DNA of 64,000 nt, taken from contig CAWAWJ010000001.1 of NCBI GenBank assembly GCA_963785735.1, forward strand, positions 868,001 to 932,000, written 5' to 3'. This document shows positions 1 to 9,675 of this stretch, one piece after another; the first letter of the stretch is position 1; every line of letters begins with the position of its first letter. The position numbers and the translations under genes are program-made. The DNA is from REEB95 sp963785735. Its GTDB lineage: Bacteria; Pseudomonadota; Alphaproteobacteria; ATCC43930; CGMCC-115725. The notes under the pieces are model-generated. The model saw nothing but the letters and a program-made list of their open reading frames with translations. It had not been told where the DNA came from and searched no databases.

Positions 1-388
1 TCTCGTTTCCTGCCAATGCCACATCCGCAAGTCTGCATAGCGATCAGGATATAGCCGAAGAAACTCGTTAAATCGAGACAGCTTAGGCAACAGCGGTTCT
101 ATCGATGGCAGATTTCGGCCTCGTTCTAGTGAAAAAGCGACGCCATATCTCAGTTCGTCAGAACTCCACGCCAATGTTGAACTGAAGTTCCGTTCTTCCT
201 CCAAAATGAAAAGCATAATTCTTATCTTTTCCGGGAAAAATCGTGCGTGGGTCAAATATTTTTTTCGTCACCCGCTGGCGACCAGTGAGAGAACTCCTGA
301 TGTCTTGAAGATTGCCGATACGAAAACTGGTCGCCTTATTATTTAGCTCGTTAGCTACTGAGGCGATAAAGTCTTTTGACACAGGCAT
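1..388 (-). pseudogene. Truncated, frameshifted gene of unknown family, divergent from the SIR2 gene
   Basis: I chose the start at 388-386 (ATG) because a GAGGT Shine-Dalgarno lies just upstream on the minus strand; the first residues are MPVSKDFIASV. The frame reads through FHFGGRTELQFNIGVE and then stops near 158. Shifting by one base resumes a convincing protein, SDELRYGVAFSLERGRNLP and onward to YADLRMWHWQ, which is still open at base 1. So this is one gene broken by a single indel around 160-185 and cut by the window edge. I do not recognise the family. Its head-to-head position with a SIR2 defence-type gene makes a defence partner (for example a nuclease) possible, but that is inference only. 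Confidence 0.55.
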
Positions 389-553
389 TGGGCACCTCGA
401 TTTTGCCAAATTCTTGTTGTTGCGGTTCGAACTCGTCGCATATCCTCTTGCGTAATTCGCCACTCGATTCTCATATTCGCTACCCTCTCTCAATATTCTA
501 GTGCGATAAACTAGCTCATAATTAAACAACCTACCCAAAGCTTAAGCATAGCG

Positions 554-3500
554 ATGCGCTTTCACGACTCAGGCCCAGATATCCCCGAAGACCTTATCCG
601 CGCGCAGCTCGCCGGCGAGGTTGTTTTCGTAGTTGGTGCCGGCGTGTCACAACGAGTCGGACTTCCACTCTTCGACGGCTTGGTTTCGAGCGTATACACA
701 CGATTGGGCCAAGGGCATCCGGGAACGCCAGAGTCGCTTTCCGACGCAGCAGAAACACAGGCATGGGTAAAAAAGGAATGGGATCGCACGCTCGGCTTGC
801 TCGAACGGCGGCTGGTTTATCAAAACCCTAAGCGGCCAGAGATTGACAATCCTGTTCGCGCCGCTGTCGCCGATATCCTAAAGCCACCTCAACAGAGCCT
901 CGATCCGCACAGCAACATTTTGGACCTGTCACGAGACGCTCATGGGCGACCACGTGTAGTAACCACCAATTTTGATACGTTATTGGAGCGGGCGTGGAAG
1001 AGTAAATCAGATAGGTTGGTAGGCAGCTTTTCTGGCCCAGGATTCCCCGCCATAGGCTCTCCAGAATTTCATGGGATTCTTCATCTCCATGGCCGACTTG
1101 CTGATGCTGAGTTAAATCTTGAACCAACAGAGCTTGTCTTAAGCAGCGCTGATTTCGGAGAAGCATATCTTCGCTCAGGATGGGCTTCTCGCTTCGTTTA
1201 TGATCTCCTGCGCCGCTACACGTTAGTTTTCGTTGGCTATGCGGCCGATGACCCGCCCATGCGATATATGCTTGAGGCGACCGAAGCGGGTCGGTTGAGA
1301 TTTCCGGACCTCAGGCATGCATACGCCTTTGTAGAAGTTTCTGATGGCGATACAGGGAAGGCTCGTGAACTCTGGAAGGCTAAGGGACTTGATCCGATAA
1401 CCTTCAGCAACTCTGACCATTCGTTTGATCATCTCTATCAAACCATAGAGACATGGGCCGAATGTAGCCGCGACCCGGCTGCTTGGGCCGAGGAAGAAAT
1501 TAAACGTCTCGTTACACGTCCCTGGTCAGAAACCGATAAGGACACACAGGCAAAGGTCAGGTTTCTTGTTGAGACCATGGCAAGCTCAAGCGTGTTATCC
1601 CAACATGCCATTGCGCCGGATTGGATAAATTGCCTGATTAAGACCGAACCCTATCCCATGCTCCAAGATTGGGACGGGATCACTTGGTTGGATGGCAGAC
1701 TCAATGATCCCGAGGCGGCGCGTTGGGCTCTGAAGGCAGATGGGCCAATCAAGACGACATTAGCGGGCGCGGTGGGTTTGCTTCTTTCAACAAAAGAACA
1801 GCCGAAGGAACCGCTAGCACACTTTTGGCGGCTCTATGCACTTGAGTCCGAGGATCGTCCTAGCCGTCGAGCGGGTATCGATTGGATGAATGTCCAAAAG
1901 ATTCTCAAGCACGATAGAGCAGATTATCTTGTAGTCAATGCTATCACTGACATCGTGCGACCGCGTTTGCGTCTTGAGTCGCCTTGGAATTTTCCGAACG
2001 TCGAAAAGCCAAAGTCTGATACGGCAGAACTGCAACTAAACGATTTATGCCGGGTGGAATTTCACTGCGAAGAGTGGCCGAAATATACTGAAATCCTTAA
2101 TGTATGGCCGACTGATGTTGAATCGGAGCGCCGGCTTTTGGAATCTTTGGGTCGTGCTTTTGCAGCCGCTTATGAGTTGGCATTTGAATCTGGACTGATT
2201 GGTAAGGACCGCGACTGGACCTCTCGCGAAGTTCAATTAGTACATGCCCCAGCGGAAGCCGATCTGAAACCGATTATCTCGGATCCTCGATACAATAAAG
2301 CGAATTGGAAACCCACTTATCAAGACGATTATGATCATTCATTCGTTCCGATCATTAGACTCATGAGCGGTTTGTGGCGACGGTTGGCCGACCGTGATGG
2401 CAATCATGCCAAAGCAATTGCTAGGACATGGATGGAGCACGAAGCCCTGTTATTTCGGCGGCTCGGCTATTGGGCCGCGACAATCTCAGAACACGGCCCC
2501 ATGGTTGAGGCAGCTACTGTTTTAGCTGGTCTGACAGCTGAAACATTTTGGCTTCGCGAAATTACCCCAGAATCCGCCAGCTTCTGGTGTACGCGGTGGA
2601 ATACTCTTCCACCGGACGCGCGTAACGCGATTGAAACGCTGATAACAAATGGACCGAATCCTGATTGGTTCTGGTTTGCCTCCGCGCCGGAAGATAAGCG
2701 TCAAGCTGCCGATCAACGACGCCATCGGGAACTTCTTAGAATCGCTACTGCCGGGGGAAAACTTTCATCCGGTTCAGCCCAACTGCTTGAAGAGATGAGG
2801 AGCCGTTATGAAAAACTCCCATCTCAGGTTGGCCTCCTAGAAGGACTCTATCATGTTTCGTGGTCTGGATGGGGAGGGAGTGGAGATGTGTCCCTAGTAG
2901 AAAAAGTGCCGAGCGATGAAATCCTTCAGCGGGTGGAAGCGATAGAGAAATCAGATAATTTCAATCAGGGCGACCTATGGGAGAATCTCTGTCGAACCAA
3001 TCCCCAGCTCGCATTCGCAGCATTGAACCAAGCAGCCTCGACCAAGAACTGGCCTGCCAGTCGTTGGCAAGAATTTTTGAGCTTCATGTTCGTCGATCCC
3101 AAAAATGAGATTAATAAACCGAACCAGAAAGAGGTTGCTAGAGCAGTTTTGGGTTTGCCAGACGATGTGATCGTAGACATTCTTCCTACGGCAACATCAT
3201 GGCTTGTTTCGCTTACGCGAGCATCCGCTGACGAGGAATTGCGTTCAATATTGTTGGAAATTTGGGACCGTTTTTTTACGGCCGCACAACAAGAAGATAA
3301 AAAAGAGGTGGGCCAGCCGAGTAATATGGATGTAATGCATGAAAGTTTGAGTCACCCAATTGGGCAACTTACAGAGGTACTGATAAATCTACAGAGCAAT
3401 TCAAAAAATACCGAAGGCGGTGGCCTCTCTCAGGACCTTGAACCCCGTTTCGGGGCATTAATAAAACTGCCAGAGCCTAAAAGAGTTCTGGCGCTCGCCC

Positions 3501-4279
3501 GGTTGGTTAGGCTGCTCGAATTCTTTAGTTGGCTCACTCCACAATGGACCGAACAGAATCTTTTTCCTCAACTTGATCGTGATGGTCCAGAGGCGCGCGC
3601 ACTTCTCCAGACGCTCATGAAATACGGTCAATATGCTCGGGTTGAAATCTTTAATCGACTAAAGCCACGCATTGCCGCTGCGATTATTGATCCCGTATCG
3701 GAGGATGCCTTAAAGGGCTTGGCTGATTTTGTGACCTGGGCAGCAATTCAACGCATTGCCGGCAATGCCCAAGTCAATTTAACGGAGCTTGAAGCACGTC
3801 AGTTATTGACGCGATCGTCTTCGAAGGCGCTGCGTTCAGTCGCCTGGAGCCTATGGCGTGCCTTGGCGAGTGAAAAAGTTGAAGACCGATCCAATTATTG
3901 GACTCGGTATATCGAACCTTTCTTCGCAAATGTTTGGCCTAACGATGTAGCAGCTCGGGATAAGGATACCACCGAAATGCTAATCAAGATTCCCGCAAAC
4001 GCTGGCGACTCTCTGCCCAAGGTTGCCGAGATTATCTTGAGACTCATTGTGCCTATCAAAGAATACGCTATCCGACACGGCCTCGATATTTACGATCATC
4101 CGGAGATTGTAGCTCGTTTTCCGCGTGAAATTCTTGAGCTCGCTAGCGCCGTGATTAATTTAGAGGCTGCCATTCCATACGATCTAAAGGAATTTCTTGA
4201 GCAACTGGTCGGTGTAGCGCCTGAACTCAAGAACGATGCACGCTACCAAAGACTGAATAGTGCCTTGCGCCGCCGTTGA
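554..4279 (+). CDS. SIR2-domain protein, large, defence-associated sirtuin-like
   Basis: The protein has 1241 residues. The N-terminal ~300 residues form a SIR2-like NAD-binding domain: GAGVSQRVGLPLF at 28-40, the TTNFD motif at 137-141, the LHLHG motif with the probable catalytic His near 176-180, and LVFVGYAADDP near 224-233. The remaining ~900 residues are predicted to be mostly helical with no motif I can name; in known families such long C-terminal regions (DUF4020-type and the DSR proteins) serve as sensor or oligomerisation modules. Bacterial SIR2 proteins of this build deplete NAD+ during phage infection (DSR1, DSR2, Thoeris ThsA). Base composition is clearly lower in GC than the core genes to the right. 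It lies inside the tRNA-Gly island next to an integrase and is divergent from an unknown gene. The SIR2 call is strong; the antiphage role is inferred. Confidence 0.85.
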   Translation: MRFHDSGPDIPEDLIRAQLAGEVVFVVGAGVSQRVGLPLFDGLVSSVYTRLGQGHPGTPESLSDAAETQAWVKKEWDRTLGLLERRLVYQNPKRPEIDNPVRAAVADILKPPQQSLDPHSNILDLSRDAHGRPRVVTTNFDTLLERAWKSKSDRLVGSFSGPGFPAIGSPEFHGILHLHGRLADAELNLEPTELVLSSADFGEAYLRSGWASRFVYDLLRRYTLVFVGYAADDPPMRYMLEATEAGRLRFPDLRHAYAFVEVSDGDTGKARELWKAKGLDPITFSNSDHSFDHLYQTIETWAECSRDPAAWAEEEIKRLVTRPWSETDKDTQAKVRFLVETMASSSVLSQHAIAPDWINCLIKTEPYPMLQDWDGITWLDGRLNDPEAARWALKADGPIKTTLAGAVGLLLSTKEQPKEPLAHFWRLYALESEDRPSRRAGIDWMNVQKILKHDRADYLVVNAITDIVRPRLRLESPWNFPNVEKPKSDTAELQLNDLCRVEFHCEEWPKYTEILNVWPTDVESERRLLESLGRAFAAAYELAFESGLIGKDRDWTSREVQLVHAPAEADLKPIISDPRYNKANWKPTYQDDYDHSFVPIIRLMSGLWRRLADRDGNHAKAIARTWMEHEALLFRRLGYWAATISEHGPMVEAATVLAGLTAETFWLREITPESASFWCTRWNTLPPDARNAIETLITNGPNPDWFWFASAPEDKRQAADQRRHRELLRIATAGGKLSSGSAQLLEEMRSRYEKLPSQVGLLEGLYHVSWSGWGGSGDVSLVEKVPSDEILQRVEAIEKSDNFNQGDLWENLCRTNPQLAFAALNQAASTKNWPASRWQEFLSFMFVDPKNEINKPNQKEVARAVLGLPDDVIVDILPTATSWLVSLTRASADEELRSILLEIWDRFFTAAQQEDKKEVGQPSNMDVMHESLSHPIGQLTEVLINLQSNSKNTEGGGLSQDLEPRFGALIKLPEPKRVLALARLVRLLEFFSWLTPQWTEQNLFPQLDRDGPEARALLQTLMKYGQYARVEIFNRLKPRIAAAIIDPVSEDALKGLADFVTWAAIQRIAGNAQVNLTELEARQLLTRSSSKALRSVAWSLWRALASEKVEDRSNYWTRYIEPFFANVWPNDVAARDKDTTEMLIKIPANAGDSLPKVAEIILRLIVPIKEYAIRHGLDIYDHPEIVARFPREILELASAVINLEAAIPYDLKEFLEQLVGVAPELKNDARYQRLNSALRRR

Positions 4280-4365
4280 TGGCTATTTCGATGCCACATT
4301 GCGCAGTCGATTAGGAGCCAGCTCTGGGCGAAGAGTATCTACATTTCAACGCATGAGGATATGCC

Positions 4366-5526
4366 ATGAGGAGCAACCCGTACGGTGTCCCATATATAAA
4401 AGGTGCTCGTTTTGAAAAAGGAATTGTCTACTATTGGCTTCCCCCGAAAAAGTTGATACAGGCAAAAATTTATCATCAAAAAACGCTCGGTACTGATTTT
4501 GCCTCAGCGGCTGCCCAGGCAAAAGAATTAAACAGAAAACTTGAAGCTTATCGCCGCAAAGTGAATGGACCGCCAAAACCAAAACTAAGGATGATCAAGC
4601 CAATGACTGCCGGTTATCTCGTGCGGCTGTTCGAAGCGTCTCCCAAATTCGCGCAATATGTACCGAGAAGCCAAAAAGATTACTCGGACCAATATCGCAA
4701 TTCGGAGATAGAAAAATACGACGGTAAAACGATGTTCGGTCATATGAGGCTCGAAAAGATTACGCGACAATTTGCCTACAGTATTTACGAACAGTGCGTT
4801 GTGAATCATGGACCAGATTCCGCCAGTAAAACGATAGATGCGTGGCGGGCGGCATTTAAGTATGGGGGCCTCAAAATTCCTGAGATAGCCTCTAATCCGT
4901 TCACTCAGCTTGGCATACACAGAACGCCGTCGCGGCGGCAACGGTGGACCGATCAGCAGCTAACTTCGTTCATCAAAAAGGCCGATGAAATAGGCCATCC
5001 GGAGGTCGGGCGGCTCGCCCTTATGTGCATGGAATTGATGCAGCGGCCGGGAGACATGCTGAACCTGACCTGGGGCGCATACCGGGAGGATAAAGGCGTC
5101 TGGTATATCTATCAGAGCAAGCGGGGGGTTGAGGTATGGGTACCTCCGACGAAGCGCCTCAAGACAGCTCTGAAAGCTGCCAGGCTGCTGGCACAGAAGA
5201 AAAGCGGGGGAGATATATCCGATAAATTCATCTGCCCCACAGTGACCGGCAAACGATACGACCGACACGATTTCAATAAAAAAGTACGCCTGATTCGTAG
5301 GGCGGTGGGCATTCCCGAAGATATTCAGATACGTGATCTGCGCCGTACGGCTGCCACGGAAGGGGCTTCGGCCGGTGCCACACCCTCGGAGATGATGGCC
5401 GCAGGCGGATGGCAGAACTTTTCCTCTATCCGCCCATATCTTGTCCACACGCCCGAGCAGGCTGCCGCGTTTCAGGCCAAGCGCGAAGCCTATCGAGCTC
5501 GTCATCGAGCTCGGTCAGCTAATTAG
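4366..5526 (+). CDS. Tyrosine recombinase/integrase (first of two)
   Basis: This is a 386-residue phage-type integrase. The C-terminal catalytic domain shows the first Arg in MQRPGDMLNLTW, the RDLRRTAATE box (Arg in place of the usual His of HxLR), a GGWQN segment where a Trp replaces the second His as in Cre, and the likely nucleophile Tyr in SSIRPYLVHT. The N-terminal part (residues ~1-200) is a probable arm/core-binding domain. It follows the SIR2 gene by 86 bases on the same strand and probably mobilises the low-GC DNA around it. I found no attachment-site repeat for it in the window. It differs clearly from the second integrase at 11321-12391, so the island is probably composite. Confidence 0.88.
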   Translation: MRSNPYGVPYIKGARFEKGIVYYWLPPKKLIQAKIYHQKTLGTDFASAAAQAKELNRKLEAYRRKVNGPPKPKLRMIKPMTAGYLVRLFEASPKFAQYVPRSQKDYSDQYRNSEIEKYDGKTMFGHMRLEKITRQFAYSIYEQCVVNHGPDSASKTIDAWRAAFKYGGLKIPEIASNPFTQLGIHRTPSRRQRWTDQQLTSFIKKADEIGHPEVGRLALMCMELMQRPGDMLNLTWGAYREDKGVWYIYQSKRGVEVWVPPTKRLKTALKAARLLAQKKSGGDISDKFICPTVTGKRYDRHDFNKKVRLIRRAVGIPEDIQIRDLRRTAATEGASAGATPSEMMAAGGWQNFSSIRPYLVHTPEQAAAFQAKREAYRARHRARSAN

Positions 5527-5812
5527 GGATAACAGGGCGTCCACGTAAGATCGATCTTTGACATAGTAGGAAGTGCTTCGATCATTTTCGCCGAACTACT
5601 CACTCTTTCGCCTTCATCATTTTAATTCAGATATAGATTCTGAAATCCTTTCTCGAAATTCGGCCGGAAATCGCTCGTTTTTGATCGTCCAAGACCTGAA
5701 TCAAGAATTTCGGGTAATGGAGGGGTAAAAGGGGCGATTTTCCCGGGGTCTTTTCGGCGGAGCGACGAGTGAAGAAGACGAAGATAGGAGAACGCCAGAG
5801 GTCGAAGCTCGC

Positions 5813-6779
5813 ATGAAGGAGGCGAGGAAGGAAATATTCAAACTTCGCATGGAGGAGAGGAAGAACAACCCCGGTGCGCCGGCCTGGCGGGGGAAGCGGC
5901 ACCGGGAACAGCGTGTGACGGGCCATGGCGGCAGGCACGGCATGACCATGATCTTCTTCAATTTCGCCGTCCGGCGGCTCGCCTGGGAGGATTACAAGAA
6001 AGTCGGGGTCGCGATGATCTGCCGGGATGCCGGCAGTACGCCCTATACCTTCTATCGAGCGGTTCCCGAGCAAACTGGCCTTCGAATACGCCCTGGTGCT
6101 TGTGGCCTTTCGGGAGATGACCAGGACTTTCAACCGGGCGATGGACCCTGAAGCCTGGAAAGATGCGACTCCTCAGGCGATTGTCCACCGGCTGGTGGAT
6201 GAGGTTATCGCCAGTACCATGAGCGTCTCCACCATAGGCGTAACCCAATTGGCCATTCGAATTGCCATGAGCAAGCCCGCTGGGGCGGAACCCTATTTTG
6301 AATTCAGGGAAGCGGTCATTCAGCGGGCCGTCGAATTGCTCTCCCCCAAGCTCGAAATCCCAAATGCCAGGGAAACCGTCCGAAATGCAATTCAAATGCT
6401 TTTGGCGACGGCGACGGACGAGGCCTGGCGGCACGGAATACCGTTCAAAACCGCGCGAAAACAGGAACTCGCCGGAATATACGACAATCTGGTGCTCCGA
6501 TGCCTCGGCCTTCCCCCTGATCGGCGCAACACCAAGGAAAGCGGCGCAATCGAAAGCCGGGGGACAGAATTCCCCAAACATCCGCAAGCCAACCAGCGCG
6601 ACACCAAGGGATATTATCGGCTTCAGGCACCCGCAAACCGGCTTCCCCGAACATCTACGAGCCTTTTACGGGCTCTCAAAGCGATGGCTCTGGATATACG
6701 AAAAGACCGTGAATTCTCCCAAAAGCCGGAATTCGAATTGGATTACCCAATGGAACCGAGAGACGCGGAAATTCTGTAA
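5813..6779 (+). pseudogene. TetR-family regulator, frameshifted as sequenced
   Basis: Two overlapping frames make one TetR-like protein. The first (from 5813) ends in a helix-turn-helix, VGVAMICRDAGSTPYTFYR; the second continues as RFPSKLAFEYALVLVAF, the usual helix 4 and start of the ligand/dimer domain. The switch falls at about 6055-6065, where one indel would restore a reading such as TPYTFYRRFPSK. The downstream frame runs to 6779 through a helical C-terminal domain and a polar tail. The start is uncertain because no good Shine-Dalgarno precedes 5813. It may be a true island pseudogene or a sequencing indel; other genes here show the same defect. Target unknown. Confidence 0.6.
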
Positions 6780-6954
6780 CAGTGGCCAAGGAATTTCAAA
6801 ACCGGGAAGCCGGAGAAACCGCGAAAACGCGTATACAGAATGATATGATGCCGAAAATGGGGTTCAAATTTTATATCATGGAAACCGACCCATGAAATCT
6901 TTGGTGATAATATCGACCGTCGCGTTTTTGACGTTAGGAAAATGGAGGCTATAA

Positions 6955-7113
6955 ATGAGAACCCTTGATTACGCCCTTCATCTCATCTGGCGCATCGGAT
7001 TTTTCCCGTTCGCCATGCTGGGGCTTTTTATTGTGGCCGGATTCCAGGGCGCTTTGTCGATCTTTGGCGTCGGCTTGATCTTATTCGTCCTTCGGTTTGT
7101 GCCGTCACCTTGA
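6955..7113 (+). CDS. Small membrane protein, 52 residues
   Basis: The ATG at 6955 follows a good Shine-Dalgarno (GGAGGC). The 52-residue product is almost entirely hydrophobic, with two probable membrane segments (about residues 9-30 and 32-49) and a short basic start. Its TGA stop overlaps the TTG start of the next gene, which implies translational coupling. I do not recognise a family; co-translation suggests it works with the 238-residue product that follows. Confidence 0.6.
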   Translation: MRTLDYALHLIWRIGFFPFAMLGLFIVAGFQGALSIFGVGLILFVLRFVPSP

Positions 7114-7826
7114 CGCGCGCCCGAGCTGATACCGGCGATTATAAAGACCCTTGGGATATTGCCACGGCTGCTTACGATGATGAATTCCTTGCAGTGCTGA
7201 AACAGGAATTCGAATTTGATTCGCTCGAACCAAAAAGAACGCAATCGATACGGTATATTGGTAGACAATATATTCTTGGCCGGCGTATGGAAGATGACCA
7301 AGAATTCTATAAACGCTCACAAGCCGAATATCGAAATCTCCTAAAAGAAACCGACCATTTCCTCGAATTGCTGAAAAAAAGTTACAACAATCATTATTTC
7401 TACAACATCGCGACTGAAATGCTGACGCTCGCGCGTGGCATGAATTTGCCAGAACCCCAAAGTGATTTTCCGGATTTGACCGAGCATCAGAGGGAAGTTG
7501 AGTCGCATTACCGGGAATTAGTGCGTTTAACGGAATTGCTGAAGGTTGCTGCCGATCATGGAATGAAATTCGCGAAAAGAGAAGTACGGTCGGGGCCAAA
7601 GATGAATTTTGGCCTGGAATTACTGGTAAGAAAGGCCGCCGATATCTGGATTGGCGAATTGAAACGGAGATTTACCATCGATTATCACCAAGGCTCCGGA
7701 TTAACCCCGGCGTTTGAATTCGTTCGGGCCCTCGTAAAGCCGCTAGATGACGTGCCGGATGACAGGATCATCACGGCAATGCGCACCGAAATTAAAGAGC
7801 GGGGTAAATTGAATATTTCTTCCTAA
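7110..7826 (+). CDS. Hypothetical island protein, 238 residues
   Basis: The start is a TTG at 7110 that overlaps the stop of the preceding small membrane protein (TTGA), so the two are coupled. The product is soluble, highly charged and mostly helical, with no signal peptide or membrane segment. Residues ~60-160 look like a continuous helical or coiled-coil region. The family is not recognised. Codon use is AT-richer than in the core genes, in keeping with island DNA. Confidence 0.65.
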   Translation: MTRARADTGDYKDPWDIATAAYDDEFLAVLKQEFEFDSLEPKRTQSIRYIGRQYILGRRMEDDQEFYKRSQAEYRNLLKETDHFLELLKKSYNNHYFYNIATEMLTLARGMNLPEPQSDFPDLTEHQREVESHYRELVRLTELLKVAADHGMKFAKREVRSGPKMNFGLELLVRKAADIWIGELKRRFTIDYHQGSGLTPAFEFVRALVKPLDDVPDDRIITAMRTEIKERGKLNISS

Positions 7827-7856
7827 TTGGCTAATTCGCTGAATTATGCGTTCTAC

Positions 7857-9071
7857 CTAATCAAAAATCATGGGTGTTTGTTGATAGTCAAACTGAAATA
7901 GCCGAGTTTTTGGCAACACATCATCGCCGCTGGCGGTAACTTTCACCGGTCCATATTCCAAGGCTGATTTATCAGCCAGCATTCCCGCTTGTTTGATTGG
8001 AATTGGCCAGCGAATAATCGGTGCCAACTCTGAGCATCCAGGTTTCAGGTCGCATGTTGTCTTTTTGATTTTGTCAAAAATCGTATCCATCGGTCTTATC
8101 GGAAGCTGTTGCCCGATATGTTCAACTGTAACCGAGACATTTCTAATTGTTTTGCTGGAACAGTTTTTAACCTCCACACGATATTCCCAGAATATACCTG
8201 GTTTCTTATTCCCGGCTGCATCCCTCGGCGATTCTGTTGACCAAAAGCGCTTTGCGGGGTTCGTCGAATTAAAAATTATTTCTAGCGGTGAGGCAGAATC
8301 ATTGGAGCTAGGTAACTCCTCGAAATGATCCGGACGTTGGCCCAACCTCCAATATGTAATGCGAGGCTTGTTTCTATCACGCAGTCGTCGCCAAAGAGAT
8401 TTCGGCGGCCAAATTTCACGTACTTTCTTTTTATTGAGCATGAGATGCGTATAGCCGGGGCTGGCCGGCTTCCGAGGTATATGGAATGTTTGTGAAGCAC
8501 TCCCGGTAGCAGAGAAACAAGCCAAAAAATCGAGCTGCATGTTGTCCCAATATGATGTTGGGATTTCTCTCATTGAATGTTCAAATTGATTTGGCATGGA
8601 TGTGTCTATCTCTCGCCGACCCCAAATTCGTAATTCCCCGCTTATTAGCTTCTCGTTCACTTTCGCGCGCGCGTCGCCATGCTCGACGCCAATTTCGGAA
8701 GCGAGTTGCCCTTTTCCGGGGCCAAATTCCAATATTTTTGGTGGCGCGGGTTGTTTCAGTTTCGCCGTTGAATCATTGACGATGTAATCAATGGCATCGG
8801 AGATCGGCATATCAGCCTGTTCTTGCGTGGCGCCAATGTCATGCTTCACCGACGTTTTTAGAGCGAGCCACAATCCCCAAAAAGAGATGCCAACAATTAA
8901 ACCAGGCACCACAAAACTGGAGACGGTCGTAATCACGTCCGCCTCCCTGATGTGCCGTGTCGTTTCGAGATATTGGATGAACCAATCCCATAGAAAATGG
9001 TCGAATGCCCATTTAAGGACGCCGTATATGACGAGGACGAAAAACCAGGAAATAGCCCTACGCATGACCAC
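7857..9071 (-). CDS. Two-TM membrane-anchored hypothetical protein, 404 residues
   Basis: The N-terminus has two hydrophobic segments, around residues 5-30 and 48-72, followed by a cytosol-sized domain of ~330 residues that I cannot assign. The last ~130 residues look beta-rich (RVEVKNCSSKTIRNVSVTVEH), as in Ig-like or other beta-sandwich modules. It is convergent with the 7110-7826 gene and lies inside the island. Two membrane helices plus a large soluble domain is a common shape for defence effectors, but nothing here ties it to a signal-producing enzyme; the cyclase-like gene is more than 1.4 kb away with other genes between. Confidence 0.6.
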   Translation of the reverse strand: MVMRRAISWFFVLVIYGVLKWAFDHFLWDWFIQYLETTRHIREADVITTVSSFVVPGLIVGISFWGLWLALKTSVKHDIGATQEQADMPISDAIDYIVNDSTAKLKQPAPPKILEFGPGKGQLASEIGVEHGDARAKVNEKLISGELRIWGRREIDTSMPNQFEHSMREIPTSYWDNMQLDFLACFSATGSASQTFHIPRKPASPGYTHLMLNKKKVREIWPPKSLWRRLRDRNKPRITYWRLGQRPDHFEELPSSNDSASPLEIIFNSTNPAKRFWSTESPRDAAGNKKPGIFWEYRVEVKNCSSKTIRNVSVTVEHIGQQLPIRPMDTIFDKIKKTTCDLKPGCSELAPIIRWPIPIKQAGMLADKSALEYGPVKVTASGDDVLPKTRLFQFDYQQTPMIFD

Positions 9072-9300
9072 GATCTTGAAGCATTTATCCGATCATTTCG
9101 AGAACATCGTGTTCTTTTCTCACAGAATTGATCTGGTATGTAACGAGTTCGATTTATGTGAGTTGGAACGGCTCCCGAACATTCACAGAATCATCAGCCG
9201 TCAGCGCCAATAAATAACGACAACCAATAAAGCTGCATGCGGTCACGAAGCCGGGCATTTTCTAGGACGAATTCTGAACTCGATCCGGCTGTATCAGCCC

Positions 9301-9600
9301 ATGCGGGAAATCGCTCATCTGATTCGAGTCCCTGAAGCGGCGCGTATTACCGGGCTGCCGTCATCACTGCTCCGTAAATCGTTCATGTCCGAAAGCAAGC
9401 GACCGCCGAATATCCCGTCGCCTCCGCCGCACAAGCGAATCGGTCGGGCCGTCTACATAATTGCCGACCAGCTACCCGCTTGGATCGAAGGTTTGGGTAG
9501 ATCGGCAGAGACGATGATGCCGGAGGGGCTGGGAAGGCGGCGGCAGGGCCGGCCTACGGTCGCGGAACGAATAGCGCTTCGTAAGCCTGAAACGATATAG
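9301..9600 (+). CDS. AlpA/excisionase-like DNA-binding protein
   Basis: The product has 99 residues. The N-terminal region (residues ~6-55) matches the winged helix of AlpA/excisionase-like proteins: VPEAARITGLPSSLLRKSF, then KRIGRAVYIIADQLPAWIE, the usual pattern of a helix-turn-helix and a beta hairpin ending in a helix that positions the protein in DNA. The tail is basic. Proteins of this type act as recombination directionality factors or regulators of integrase genes, fitting the integrase downstream at 11321-12391. The upstream 229 bases (9072-9300) hold no gene that I can support. Confidence 0.6.
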   Translation: MREIAHLIRVPEAARITGLPSSLLRKSFMSESKRPPNIPSPPPHKRIGRAVYIIADQLPAWIEGLGRSAETMMPEGLGRRRQGRPTVAERIALRKPETI

Positions 9601-9615
9601 ACCCCCTCCGAGCTT

Positions 9616-9640
9616 AATGTATTGTAAAAAGCACTACATT
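9616..9640. promoter_or_regulatory. Candidate operator of the tacA-tacT module
   Basis: AATGTA and TACATT form an inverted repeat with 13 bases between, 36 bases upstream of the tacA start codon. Ribbon-helix-helix antitoxins of this class bind such short inverted repeats to repress their own operon. The site is seen; its function is inferred. Confidence 0.45.
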
Positions 9641-9675
9641 GTGATATGGCTTATCGGCTTTTAAGGAGACTCGAA

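Noticed and set aside
5524..5537. TAGGGATAACAGGG, matching the first 14 of 18 bases of the I-SceI site
   Set aside because: The last four bases differ, and it overlaps the integrase stop codon; nothing else suggests a homing endonuclease.
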